A stretch of DNA of 64,000 nt from Amycolatopsis jejuensis (lineage in GTDB: Bacteria; Actinomycetota; Actinomycetes; Mycobacteriales; Pseudonocardiaceae), in NCBI RefSeq assembly GCF_000717335.1, contig NZ_JNYZ01000038.1, forward strand, positions 1 to 64,000, written 5' to 3'. Below are positions 16,831 to 25,798 of this stretch, one piece after another; position 1 is the first letter of the stretch, and the number at the start of each line of letters is the position of its first letter. A model generated the notes under the pieces. The model ran no database searches, was not told the origin of the DNA, and saw only the letters and a list, made by a program, of their open reading frames with translations. A program made the translations under genes and the position numbers.

Positions 16831-19580
16831 ACCGGTCGCGTGGCTTCCTCCAGTGACACCAGCACCGACCGGTACGGGCGCCCGGTTGCGCTGGTCAGGG
16901 CCATTTCGCAGGTACGGTTGGCGGAGAGATACCGGTCGTACGACGCCGCCTTGACCTCGGCGGCCTCCGCGGCGGTCGCCGACGCCGTCAGTTCCGGGTG
17001 CAGCAATCCGCGGTCTCCGGCGAACGCGCAGCAGCGCCAGTTGTCCGGGATTTCCACCGTGTCCGCGAAACATTCGGCGAGTTTGCGCAGCGTGTCCACC
17101 GCGCCGAGGTGGACCAGCGAGCACGTCGGATGCAGGACGACCCGCTGGAACGGGCGGGTGATTTCCAGCCTCGGCACGAGTTCGGAGTAGGCGAACTGCA
17201 CCGAATCCAGCACCCGGACAGCACTACCGAGATCGGCCAAGCCGTGGGTGCACGAGGACGCGTCCATCACCGCCGGGAGCTTGCCGTCGTCGGTCCAGGT
17301 CTGCAGGCGGCGCCTCATTCGCTCCGCCATTGCCCGGTGACCGGACTCCATTCCCTTGGAATGCCACGGCGTCCCGCAGCAGGAACCGGCCAGGTCGTCC
17401 GGGATGCGGACCGGCACCCGAGCCCGTTCGCACAACGTGAGGAACGCGTCGACCACTGACGGCTCATGCGGGGTGTCGGGGCCGAACATCGCGTTCACGC
17501 AAGCGGGGAAGTACACCGCGCGGGCGTCGGGTGGGTTCCGGCCGCTGGGGTATTTCGCTGCGGCGGTGGGCATTGTGGACGTCCACTGTGGAATGGGTCC
17601 GAGGACGGCGCGGCCTGCTCGGGTGAGGGCTTCGGTCGAGCCTCCCAGCAGGTGTCCGGTGCGGATTCCGGTGCGCGCGGCGGCGGTCACGCCACTCCAG
17701 CCGCTGGCGAATCCCCGCCACGCGGCCTTCGCGGGTTGCGAAGCCGACTCCGCGCGCAGTTGCCGCACCAGGTCACCGGTGTTGATGTCGACCGGACAAG
17801 CCTGCTGGCACATTCCGTCCACGGCGCAGGTTTGCAGGCCTTCGTACTGGTAATCGGCAAGCAGTTCATCCGACTGCCGTCGCTCGAGCTCGCGGTGGAC
17901 GACAATCCGTTGCCGCGGCGTGAGGGTGAGATCCGCGCTCGGGCAGACGGGTTCGCAGTACCCGCATTCGATGCAGCGGTCCACGACCTCGTCGACGGTC
18001 GTCGTGGTTTTGAGATCTCGCAGGTGGGCTTGCGGATCGTCGTTGAGGATGACCCCGGGATTGAGCACGCCGTCCGGGTCGAAGAGCTGTTTCACGCGCC
18101 GCATCACGCTGGTGAGACCGGCGCCCCACTGGCGTTCGAGGAACGGCGCCATGTTGCGGCCGGTACCGTGCTCGGCTTTGAGGGAACCGTCGAGCCCGAG
18201 CACCAGGTCGACCACGTCGTCGGTGAGATTCGCGTACTGCTGCACGGCAGTGTCGGTGCGGAAATCCTGGTTCACCAGGAAGTGGATGTTCCCGTCCTTC
18301 ACGTGCCCGAAGATGATCCCGTCGTACCCGTGCCGGTCGAACAGGCCGGTGAGCTCATCGCACAAAACCGAGGTCGACCCGGTGGGCACGACGACGTCTT
18401 CGAGCACCGGCGTGGTGCCGGTCGGCCGGGGACCGGCGACGGCGGTGTACAGCCCGGAGCGCATCTGCCACAGCCGATCGTGCCCGGCGCGGCTCGCGTC
18501 CAGCGCGGCCGGGGTGGACAGCGGCAGCCCGGCGAGTGCTTTTTCCGCCTGGAGAAGCGTTTCGCGCAGGGATTCGTCGTCAGTGGTGCCCCATTCGGCG
18601 AGCAACCCGGCGGTGGCCGGGCCGACCGTCTCCCGCGCCAGCACCGGATCGGACATCCCGGCGGCAACGCGCAGGGAAGCGTTGTCGAGGAGTTCGAGCG
18701 CGACCGCGCCGGAGTCGCGCAAGGCGTCCAGCGCGGCGCAGGCTCGGCCCAGGTCAGGGAAAAGCAGAAGCCCGGTGGCGGTTTTGGGCAGGATCGGGAC
18801 CGTGCGGAAGGTCCCTTCAGTAATGAACCCCAGCGTACCCTCCGACCCGACGAGCAGGTGCGCCAGCAGCTCAGCCGGACGTTCGTGGTCCAGGAACGCA
18901 TTGAGGCTGTACCCGAGAGTGTTCTTCATCGAGAACTGGTGGCGGATCTTCCGGACAAACCCAGCGTTGTCGAGGATTTCCCTACGCAGCAGGACAAGCC
19001 CGTCGTGCAACGCGCGTTCCCGGGTGTACAACTGGTGGTCCGCGTCCGGATCGCCGGTGTCGACGACCGTACCCGACGGCAGCACGACGACGAGCGACTC
19101 CAACGTCCGGTAAGCGTTCGCGACGATGCCGCAGCTCTTCCCGCTGGAGTTGTTGGCCACCATCCCGCCGATCGTGCACGCCACCGCACTCGACGGGTCC
19201 GGCCCGAGCTGCCTGCCGTACGGCTTCAACCGCGCGTTGACCTGCGCGATCGTGAGCCCAGGTTGGACTCGCACGCGTGCCCCGCCGTCCAGTACCTCGC
19301 AGTCTCGCCAATGCCGTTTGACCTCGACGAGCACGCCGTCCGAAACTGCTTGCCCGGCAAGGGAACTTCCACCGGCCCGGAACACCAGTGGGACGCCGAG
19401 CCGAGAACCGGTACGCATCAGCTTCGCCACCTCGTCCGCGCCGGACGCGTGGACCACGGCCTGGGGGAGGAGGTGGTAGAAACTCGCGTCGGCGGCGAAC
19501 GCGACCCGGTCGATCTCCCGCGAACGCACCCGCGACGGATCGGCAACGCAGGACCGGAGTTCGTCGTCGAGCGTGGTCAT
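16824..19580 (-). CDS. FAD-linked and Fe-S 2-hydroxyacid dehydrogenase (GlcD-GlcF-like fusion)
   Basis: 918 aa from the ATG at 19580. The N-terminal FAD-binding (PCMH) domain covers about residues 35-220, with IGGMVANNSSGKSCG. A FAD-oxidase C-terminal domain with GHVKDGNIHFLVN and EHGTGRNMAPFL follows. Two ferredoxin motifs are CIECGYCEPVCP (about 536) and CAVDGMCQQACP (about 585). The C-terminal CCG-type domain has GSCCG (about 735) and RCCAF (about 851). Such fusions oxidise D-lactate, D-2-hydroxyglutarate or similar acids and pass electrons to quinone, cytochrome or Etf. The ATG overlaps the stop of the GntR gene. It is divergent from the aconitase-X operon and probably belongs to the same pathway. 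Confidence 0.88.
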   Translation of the reverse strand: MTTLDDELRSCVADPSRVRSREIDRVAFAADASFYHLLPQAVVHASGADEVAKLMRTGSRLGVPLVFRAGGSSLAGQAVSDGVLVEVKRHWRDCEVLDGGARVRVQPGLTIAQVNARLKPYGRQLGPDPSSAVACTIGGMVANNSSGKSCGIVANAYRTLESLVVVLPSGTVVDTGDPDADHQLYTRERALHDGLVLLRREILDNAGFVRKIRHQFSMKNTLGYSLNAFLDHERPAELLAHLLVGSEGTLGFITEGTFRTVPILPKTATGLLLFPDLGRACAALDALRDSGAVALELLDNASLRVAAGMSDPVLARETVGPATAGLLAEWGTTDDESLRETLLQAEKALAGLPLSTPAALDASRAGHDRLWQMRSGLYTAVAGPRPTGTTPVLEDVVVPTGSTSVLCDELTGLFDRHGYDGIIFGHVKDGNIHFLVNQDFRTDTAVQQYANLTDDVVDLVLGLDGSLKAEHGTGRNMAPFLERQWGAGLTSVMRRVKQLFDPDGVLNPGVILNDDPQAHLRDLKTTTTVDEVVDRCIECGYCEPVCPSADLTLTPRQRIVVHRELERRQSDELLADYQYEGLQTCAVDGMCQQACPVDINTGDLVRQLRAESASQPAKAAWRGFASGWSGVTAAARTGIRTGHLLGGSTEALTRAGRAVLGPIPQWTSTMPTAAAKYPSGRNPPDARAVYFPACVNAMFGPDTPHEPSVVDAFLTLCERARVPVRIPDDLAGSCCGTPWHSKGMESGHRAMAERMRRRLQTWTDDGKLPAVMDASSCTHGLADLGSAVRVLDSVQFAYSELVPRLEITRPFQRVVLHPTCSLVHLGAVDTLRKLAECFADTVEIPDNWRCCAFAGDRGLLHPELTASATAAEAAEVKAASYDRYLSANRTCEMALTSATGRPYRSVLVSLEEATRPVQ

Positions 19581-20389
19581 GAGTTCTTTCCGTTGACGCG
19601 GACCAGCCGGGTCGACGGGGCGGAGAAGTCGTAGGCGGCGCCCTGCAGGTCGGCGGCGTTGATCCGCAGCTGCAGCTCGATGGCGTCCGGTCGCAGGTAC
19701 AGGTTCGTGCATTCGAGCATCGCGTCGTCCCGGTCGAAAGTGGTGCGCTGCAACACCAGCAGCGGTGAACCCAGTGGCGCGTCGAGTGCTTCGAGGTCTT
19801 CGGTGACCGCCAAGCTGCGCACGATCACGTCCGCGTGGTGCGGTTCGCGGCCCAGCTTGTTCTGGATCACCTGGTAAACCGGGTGATCCTCGAGGTCGGC
19901 GCGCGTGATGAGCAGGCCGAGCTGCTTGGGCACGAAGATGTCCGCAATGGACGTGGGGACCCCGTCCGCGCGGTAGAGCCGCCGGACGTGCAGTGCTTCC
20001 TGGTCGGTCTCCGCAATCGGCTCGGGAAGCCGGGCCGAATCGCTGACCCACTCGTGGATCAGCAGCTTTCCCTCGGGCTCCTGCCCGGCCTCGGTGAAGA
20101 TCGTGACGAACGGGCGCAGCTGGTCGAGGCCGTGTACCAGGCGGTTGTGCCGGACGAAGGTGCCCTTGCCGCGCCTGCGGGTCAGCAACCCCTCGTCGAC
20201 CAGGGTGTCGAGCGCGCGGCGGACGGTCGCGCGGCTGATCCCGTGCTCGGTCATCAGCTCCATTTCGGTGGGCAGCTGCCCACCCGGCCCGAGCTCCGCC
20301 GCGAGTGCGCGCAAACGCATGGAGAGCTGCTGGTGCACGGGTTCGGCGGACGCTCTCGTCAGTGCGTCCGCGGGATCTGGCCTCGTCAC
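19577..20389 (-). CDS. GntR/HutC-family regulator with UTRA domain
   Basis: 270 aa from GTG 20389, chosen because AGGGG lies just upstream; an in-frame ATG at 20431 would add 14 residues. The winged HTH (about 20-85) has LPTEMELMTEHGISRATVRRA and LTRRRGKGTFV; a UTRA ligand domain follows. These repressors usually bind a small carboxylate, sugar acid or amino acid derivative. It is co-transcribed with the FAD/Fe-S dehydrogenase (ATGA overlap) and divergent from the aconitase-X operon. It is therefore the likely switch for both sides. Confidence 0.9.
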   Translation of the reverse strand: MTRPDPADALTRASAEPVHQQLSMRLRALAAELGPGGQLPTEMELMTEHGISRATVRRALDTLVDEGLLTRRRGKGTFVRHNRLVHGLDQLRPFVTIFTEAGQEPEGKLLIHEWVSDSARLPEPIAETDQEALHVRRLYRADGVPTSIADIFVPKQLGLLITRADLEDHPVYQVIQNKLGREPHHADVIVRSLAVTEDLEALDAPLGSPLLVLQRTTFDRDDAMLECTNLYLRPDAIELQLRINAADLQGAAYDFSAPSTRLVRVNGKNS

Positions 20390-20462
20390 TCGGTCACCCC
20401 TAGGTATTGCAATGTCTGGTGTTGTGTGCATACATTACCATACAAATCGCGAAGGGGAAGTC
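20390..20462. promoter_or_regulatory. Divergent promoter/operator region of the aconitase-X cluster
   Basis: A short A/T-rich gap between divergent transcripts. It holds the 8-bp palindrome ATTGCAAT (20406-20413) and the direct repeat ATACATTACCATACA (about 20430-20444). Both are good candidates for binding by the GntR protein. The Shine-Dalgarno of the plus-strand gene is GAAGGGGAAG at 20451-20460. Confidence 0.45.
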
Positions 20463-21692
20463 ATGAAGCTGACTGATGACGAGCGCGCGATGATCGGCGG
20501 CGAAGCAGGTCCGGTGCTGCAGAAAGCCCTCACCTACCAGCTGCGGCTCGCGGAGTTCTTCGGTGCGGACCACTTCGTGCCGGTCACCAACGCGCACTTC
20601 ACCGGAGACTTCGAGGTCATGGACTCCGGTGGGCTCGCCTACGTCGAGGAGCTCGCCGCCGCGGGAGCCAAGGTCCGGGTGCCGACCACGCGCAATTCGA
20701 CCTGCGTCGACCCGGCCGCGGCCGGGCAGCTCAAGCAGCGCTGCACGCTGGTCGACGGCGAGCTGCGGGTGGGTCCGATGCTGCGCCGGATGGGTGTGCT
20801 CACGGTGAACACCTGCATCGGGTACCAGACCGTGTACACGCCGCGCCTCGGCGAACACGTGGCGTGGGGCGACACCGGCACGGTGGCGTACGCGAACTCG
20901 GTGCTCGGCGCTCGTACCAATTACGAGGCCGGACCGGCAAGCCTGTTCGCCGGGATCACGGGCCGCACCGCCGCCTACGGGTTCCATCTCGACGAGCACC
21001 GGCGCGCCAACGTCGTCTGCCGGGTGGATGCGCCGATGACCGACCTGGCCGACTGGGGAGTTCTCGGACTCCTGGTGGGCAAACGGTTCCGCGGCTACTG
21101 GAACGTGCCGGTGTTCGAGTTCACCCGCGCCGAACCGACGCCGGATGCGCTGAAGCACCTTGCCGCCAGCATTGCGAGTTACGGCTCGATGGCGATGTTC
21201 CACGTCGCCGGGGTGACGCCGGAGGCCGATGATGCCGTCGGCGGGCGCGAGGTGCTCGAGCGGATCGTGTTGTCCAAAAAGGACATCGAGGATGTCTATG
21301 CGGAGCAAGGGAAAGACGACCAGGTCGTCGACCTGGTGGTGTTCACCGCGCCGCAGCAGTCACTGCTCGAAGTGCAGCAGATCGCCGACCTGCTCGACGG
21401 GCGGCGGGTGCATCCGGACGTGGACGTCATCCTCACCACGAACTCGATGGTCGCGAAGGCGGCTGCCGAGGAAGGGCTCACGAATGTGCTTTCCCGGTCC
21501 GGCGCCATGCTGCTCGTGGGTACCTGCTGGTATTTGATGGACCCGGCGGAAATGCGCGAAAGCTTCGGATGGAAGCGGCTGGTGACCAATTCCGCGAAGC
21601 TCGCGAACATCATCCGGGCGCACGGATACGAACCGGTCCTGCGGCGGACGGCCGAATGTATTGACGCGGCCGTTTCGGGAAAGGTACGGTAA
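20463..21692 (+). CDS. Aconitase X (AcnX) catalytic large subunit
   Basis: 409 aa. The N-terminal LTDDERAMIGGEAGP and the whole length fit the separate large subunit of the aconitase X family. Known type II AcnX enzymes are dehydratases, such as cis-3-hydroxy-L-proline dehydratase and archaeal phosphomevalonate dehydratase. Three cysteines (C81 in NSTC, C118 in NTCIGYQT, C355 in GTCW) are likely Fe-S ligands. The stop overlaps the small-subunit ATG. It is the first gene of a ten-gene operon with a ComA-like protein and redox enzymes, none of which belongs to a proline or mevalonate route, so a different hydroxy acid is likely. Confidence 0.85.
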   Translation: MKLTDDERAMIGGEAGPVLQKALTYQLRLAEFFGADHFVPVTNAHFTGDFEVMDSGGLAYVEELAAAGAKVRVPTTRNSTCVDPAAAGQLKQRCTLVDGELRVGPMLRRMGVLTVNTCIGYQTVYTPRLGEHVAWGDTGTVAYANSVLGARTNYEAGPASLFAGITGRTAAYGFHLDEHRRANVVCRVDAPMTDLADWGVLGLLVGKRFRGYWNVPVFEFTRAEPTPDALKHLAASIASYGSMAMFHVAGVTPEADDAVGGREVLERIVLSKKDIEDVYAEQGKDDQVVDLVVFTAPQQSLLEVQQIADLLDGRRVHPDVDVILTTNSMVAKAAAEEGLTNVLSRSGAMLLVGTCWYLMDPAEMRESFGWKRLVTNSAKLANIIRAHGYEPVLRRTAECIDAAVSGKVR

Positions 21693-22099
21693 TGGAATTC
21701 ACGGCGAAACAGGCCACCGGGCCGGTAGTTGTCGCGCCCGCGTTGGTCACGCGAATGCCGTTCAGCGCCCGGTACGACCTCGACCGCACCACCGGGGTGA
21801 TTTCCCGCAACGACCACGAACTGCGCGGCGAATCCATTGCCGGACGGGTGCTCGTCACCCGCGGCGTGCAGGGCGGGGTGGCGGCCGGCTGGGCGCTGCT
21901 CGCGCTGGCCGCGCGGAAATGCGGGTTCGCCGGAATGGTGTTCGGGGACACGAATCCGGTGATGGTGCAGGGTGCCGTCGCCGCGGGAATTCCGGTGTTC
22001 GCGGGGATCGACCCCGAGTTCTTCGACGTCGTCCGGACCGGCGACACGGTGGAGCTCGACCCGGCGGCGCGGCTGGTGCGGATCGTGCCCGCCGCCTGA
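21692..22099 (+). CDS. Aconitase X swivel small subunit (DUF126-type)
   Basis: 135 aa, the usual size of the separate AcnX swivel subunit. The fold is recognisable in ESIAGRVLVTRGVQGGVAAGW and the C-terminal TGDTVELDPAARLVRIV. In typical members the glycine-rich loop carries serines (GRGSSxxS-like) thought to be catalytic; here the loop reads RGVQGG with no serine. This may indicate an altered substrate or mechanism. It starts within the stop codon of the large subunit. Confidence 0.8.
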   Translation: MEFTAKQATGPVVVAPALVTRMPFSARYDLDRTTGVISRNDHELRGESIAGRVLVTRGVQGGVAAGWALLALAARKCGFAGMVFGDTNPVMVQGAVAAGIPVFAGIDPEFFDVVRTGDTVELDPAARLVRIVPAA

Positions 22100-22128
22100 A
22101 ACGCTTCGAAAAGAAAGGTGCATCGAGA

Positions 22129-22926
22129 ATGAGCAACCGAGGATTCTCGGAAATCCCGCTCCCGGTCGAACGGGAGCCGAAACCGCGGAATTCCGCGATG
22201 ACGATGATGATCGACTGGGCGCTGCCGTTGCGGTACCAGGCCGACCTCGTGGAGATGAACGGCGAATTCATCGACCTCGCCAAGATCGCGGTCGGCCTTT
22301 CCGGGCTGCTGGACCGTGACAAACTCCGGGCCAAGGTCGGGAATTATCAGGAAAACGGCATCGAGCCCTTTCCCGGCGGCATGTTCCTGGAGTACGCTCA
22401 CCACATCGGCAAGGAAGAAGAATACTGGCGGGGCTGTGCCGAGGCCGGATACCGGCTGATCGAGGTTTCCGACAACGCCATTCCGCTCGATGCCGACACG
22501 AAGCGTCGCCTGATCAAGGAGGCGGCCGCCCGCGACCTGCGGGTGCTCGGCGAGGTGGGCAGCAAGCACACGGTCACCTCGGCCGACGCGCTCATCGCGG
22601 ACGTCACGCAATGCCTGGATGCGGGTGCGTGGAAGGTGTTCATCGAGGCCGCCGAGCTCGTCGAGGACGGGAAGCTGCGCACCGACCTCGTCGACCGCAT
22701 CCGCACCGAGCTCGACGCCGACCGGCTCCTGTGGGAGCTGCCCGGCTCGTGGATTTCCGGTACGCACGAATGCGACGTGCACGACCTGGCCGTGTACCTG
22801 CTCGAAAACCTCGGCCCGCACACGAACATCGCCAACGTGATGCCGCAGTGGATTGCCGAGCTCGAAACGCTGCGCACGCGCATCGGGGTCCGCACGCTCG
22901 CGGACGAAATGCCGCAGCACGCCTGA
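22129..22926 (+). CDS. Phosphosulfolactate synthase (ComA) family protein
   Basis: 265 aa from the ATG at 22129. It follows the ComA TIM-barrel family along its length: TMMIDWALPL (25-34), QADLVEMNGEFIDLAKIAVG (37-56), PFPGGMFLEYA (80-90), IEVSDNAIPL (111-120) and GEVGSKH (141-147). True ComA adds sulfite to phosphoenolpyruvate in coenzyme M synthesis, a pathway this bacterium would not be expected to need. In this operon it probably catalyses addition to, or elimination from, another unsaturated acid, perhaps C-S bond cleavage. The family call is well supported; the reaction is inference. Confidence 0.8.
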   Translation: MSNRGFSEIPLPVEREPKPRNSAMTMMIDWALPLRYQADLVEMNGEFIDLAKIAVGLSGLLDRDKLRAKVGNYQENGIEPFPGGMFLEYAHHIGKEEEYWRGCAEAGYRLIEVSDNAIPLDADTKRRLIKEAAARDLRVLGEVGSKHTVTSADALIADVTQCLDAGAWKVFIEAAELVEDGKLRTDLVDRIRTELDADRLLWELPGSWISGTHECDVHDLAVYLLENLGPHTNIANVMPQWIAELETLRTRIGVRTLADEMPQHA

Positions 22927-22942
22927 AGGGAGATTTTCTCGG

Positions 22943-24412
22943 ATGACCCAGCAGCTTCAGCGACCGCAGGACCGGACATTGCCGGACGGGGACCTGGTGA
23001 TCGGCGGCGAACATCGCGCGTCGTCGTCGGGGGAGACGTTCGACGTCTTCAACCCCAGCACCGGCGCCAAGCTCTGCTCGGTGGCGAAGGGCACAGCCGG
23101 TGACGTGGACGCGGCGGTACGCAGTGCCCGCGCCGCTTTCGCCGGATGGCGCGAGACGACGCCGCTCGAACGCGGCCGGATCCTCGCCAGGGCAGGCCGG
23201 ATGCTGGCCGAACGCCAGGCCGAGTTCGCCGACGTCGAATGCCGTGACGCCGGAAAACCCAAGCGCCAGGCCGTGGTCGACACCGTGGTCGCCGCCCGCT
23301 ACTTCGAGTACTACTCCGGCTACGCCGACAAGCTCCACGGCCGCACAATCCCGCTCGGGCCGGATTTCCTCGACTACACGGTCCTCGAACCCCACGGCGT
23401 CTGCGGCGTGATCACGCCGTGGAACTACCCGCTGGCCATTGCCTGCCGCAGCCTCGTGCCCGCGCTCGCGGTGGGCAACAGCGTGGTGTTCAAACCGGCG
23501 GAGGACGCGCCGCTCACCGGCCTGATGCTGGTCGACCTGCTGCACGAGGCCGGGCTGCCCGCCGGGGTGCTCAACGTGGTGCCCGGGCTGGGTACCGAAG
23601 CGGGGGCCGCGCTGGTCGAGCACCCGGACGTGGACCACATTTCGTTCACCGGCTCGGTTCCGGTGGGTCAGCGCGTGATGGCGGAATGCGCCAAGCACCT
23701 GCGCCCGCTCACCCTGGAGCTCGGCGGGAAATCGCCGCACATCGTGTTCGCCGACGCCGATTTCGACAAGGCGCTGCCGGTGATCATGAACTCGATCTTC
23801 CAGCACGCCGGTCAGACGTGCACCGCCGGTTCGCGGCTGCTCGTGCAGGAATCGGTGTACGACAAGTGGGTGGCGGCGGCCAAGGCACACGCGGCGAAGC
23901 TCGTCGTTGGCGATGCATCCGAAGACCTCGACCTCGGTGCGCTCATCAACGAGGCACAGCAGACCCGGGTCGCCGGATTCGTCGACCAGGCACGGGAATC
24001 CGGGGTCACGGTGGAAACCGGCGGCCGTCGTCCGGACGGGCTCGCCGGTGGCTGGTACTACGAGCCGACGGTGCTCAGCAACGTCGACCCGCTGTCGCCG
24101 ATCGCCCAGGAGGAGGTGTTCGGCCCGGTCCTCACGGTGATCCCGTTCCGCGACGCCGAACATGCCGTCGAACTGGCCAACTGCACGGAATACGGGCTGG
24201 CCGCAGGGGTTTGGTCTTCCGATGTGGACACGTGCGTGCGCACCGCGGCGCAGGTCCGGGCCGGGCAGGTGTACGTGAACAACTTCGGGGCCGGTGGCGG
24301 CGTGGAACTGCCCACCGGCGGGTTCGGCAAGAGCGGTTTCGGCCGCGAGAAGGGCCTCGAAGCGCTGCTGAGCTTCACCAGTGTCAAGAACGTGAGTTTG
24401 CGTCTCGGGTAG
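22943..24412 (+). CDS. NAD(P)-dependent aldehyde dehydrogenase
   Basis: 489 aa, full length. Landmarks are PWNYPLAIA (substrate/cofactor site), FTGSVPVGQ (cofactor loop), LELGGKSP with the general-base glutamate, and GQTCTAGSR with the catalytic cysteine (about residue 293). It oxidises an aldehyde to the acid. It resembles betaine- and semialdehyde-type members more than CoA-acylating ones. The gene starts 16 bp after the ComA-like gene, inside the same operon, so it handles an aldehyde of that pathway. Confidence 0.92.
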   Translation: MTQQLQRPQDRTLPDGDLVIGGEHRASSSGETFDVFNPSTGAKLCSVAKGTAGDVDAAVRSARAAFAGWRETTPLERGRILARAGRMLAERQAEFADVECRDAGKPKRQAVVDTVVAARYFEYYSGYADKLHGRTIPLGPDFLDYTVLEPHGVCGVITPWNYPLAIACRSLVPALAVGNSVVFKPAEDAPLTGLMLVDLLHEAGLPAGVLNVVPGLGTEAGAALVEHPDVDHISFTGSVPVGQRVMAECAKHLRPLTLELGGKSPHIVFADADFDKALPVIMNSIFQHAGQTCTAGSRLLVQESVYDKWVAAAKAHAAKLVVGDASEDLDLGALINEAQQTRVAGFVDQARESGVTVETGGRRPDGLAGGWYYEPTVLSNVDPLSPIAQEEVFGPVLTVIPFRDAEHAVELANCTEYGLAAGVWSSDVDTCVRTAAQVRAGQVYVNNFGAGGGVELPTGGFGKSGFGREKGLEALLSFTSVKNVSLRLG

Positions 24413-24439
24413 ATCCCCCACGACGAAAAGGTGGCAACA

Positions 24440-25771
24440 ATGTCGTACCACCGGACGGATTCCGGGCCTGTCCAACGCAATCCGTTGCGGGCCTGGTCGA
24501 TCACCGTGATGGCGATGGTCTTCATGCTCATCAACTTCGCGGACAAGGCCGTGCTCGGCCTGGTCGCGGTGCCGTTGATGAAAGACCTGCACATCAGTCC
24601 CGCGCAGTTCGGCTTCGCGGCCAGTTCGTTCTACTTCCTGTTCAACGTGGCTGCCGTGGTCTACGGGTTCCTGGCCACCCGGATGTCGCCGAAGAAAGCG
24701 TTGCTGCTGCTCGCGATCGTGTGGACGGTCGCGCAGCTGCCGATGGCGCTCAACGTCGGGTTCACCGTGCTGGTGCTCACCCGCGTACTGCTCGGGATCG
24801 GGGAAGGGCCGGCGTACCCACTGGCCAACCACGCGGTCTTCTCCTGGTTCCCGCCCAAGCGCCGCGCCCTGCCGAGCTCGCTGCTGACGGTCGGTGTCGG
24901 GCTCGGCGGCGTGGTGGCTGCCCCCGTGCTGGCCTACCTCATCGCCGAGCACGGCTGGCGCGCGGCTTTCCTGGCGATGGCCGCCGTCAGCGGGGTCTGG
25001 GCACTGCTGTGGATGGTCATCGGCAAGGACGGCACCGAAGCCGCTCCCGTCGAGGACCGTCCGGCGAGCGACCTGCGCGTGCCGTACCGGAAGCTGTTCC
25101 TGTCCCGGACCTTCCTCGGCGGCGTGCTCGGCGGGTTCGCGAGTTACTGGGGCCTGGCCACGATGATCTCGTGGCTCCCGGCCTACCTGGAGAACATCGG
25201 CGGCGTGAGCGCGCGGACCACCGGGGTGCTGCTGATGCTGCCGTGGGGCGCGATGGGATTGCTGACCCTGGTGTCCGGCTGGGTCGTGCACCGGTTGCTG
25301 CGCCGAGGTGTGCGCGGCAGGCTGGTCGTCGGCGTGGTCGGTGGCGGAATGCTCGCCGCGGGCGGGGTTTTCGTGCTCATTTTCGCGATGCTGTCGTACG
25401 GCGTGGTGCAGCTGGTGGTGATGACGGTCGGGTTCGGCACGCTGTCACTGCTGTATGCACTGCAGCAGACGTCGGTGTCCGAGATCTGCCCGAGTTCGCA
25501 GCGCAGTGCGGTGCTGAGCACGAGCAATGCGTTGCTGACCCTCGGCGGGATCGTCGCGCCGTTCGTCGCGGGATTGGTGATCGATTCCGCGAGTACGCCC
25601 GCGGCCGGGTACCGGTCGGTGTTCGTACTGGGCGGCGCGATCATGATCGTCGGCGGAATCATCTTCGCGGTGCTCGTGCGCCCCGACGCCGACGCGCGCA
25701 AACTCGGGACAGCGGCGGAGCCCCGGCCGAGCTCGGACGAAGCGGCGGACCTGCGTCCTTCGAACACCTGA
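24440..25771 (+). CDS. MFS transporter, anion:cation symporter-like
   Basis: 443 aa with about 12 membrane segments. The ATG at 24440 is preferred over GTG 24431 because AAAAGG lies 10-15 bases upstream. The pattern (NFADKAVLGLVAVPL in helix 1, GIGEGPAYPLANHAVFSWFPPKRRA after helix 4) is that of the ACS group. Members of that group import organic anions such as glucarate, phthalate or hydroxy acids. It lies in the aconitase-X operon and probably carries the pathway substrate across the membrane. Confidence 0.88.
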   Translation: MSYHRTDSGPVQRNPLRAWSITVMAMVFMLINFADKAVLGLVAVPLMKDLHISPAQFGFAASSFYFLFNVAAVVYGFLATRMSPKKALLLLAIVWTVAQLPMALNVGFTVLVLTRVLLGIGEGPAYPLANHAVFSWFPPKRRALPSSLLTVGVGLGGVVAAPVLAYLIAEHGWRAAFLAMAAVSGVWALLWMVIGKDGTEAAPVEDRPASDLRVPYRKLFLSRTFLGGVLGGFASYWGLATMISWLPAYLENIGGVSARTTGVLLMLPWGAMGLLTLVSGWVVHRLLRRGVRGRLVVGVVGGGMLAAGGVFVLIFAMLSYGVVQLVVMTVGFGTLSLLYALQQTSVSEICPSSQRSAVLSTSNALLTLGGIVAPFVAGLVIDSASTPAAGYRSVFVLGGAIMIVGGIIFAVLVRPDADARKLGTAAEPRPSSDEAADLRPSNT

Positions 25772-25798
25772 AGCTGTGCAACAGAGAGGAATTGTGAC

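Noticed and set aside
17466..19634. Plus-strand open frame of about 720 codons
   Set aside because: Antisense to the FAD/Fe-S dehydrogenase; composition is not protein-like.
20463..22099. cis-3-hydroxyproline dehydratase (LhpI) assignment
   Set aside because: The AcnX type fits, but none of the operon partners is a proline-pathway enzyme and the swivel serine loop is changed.
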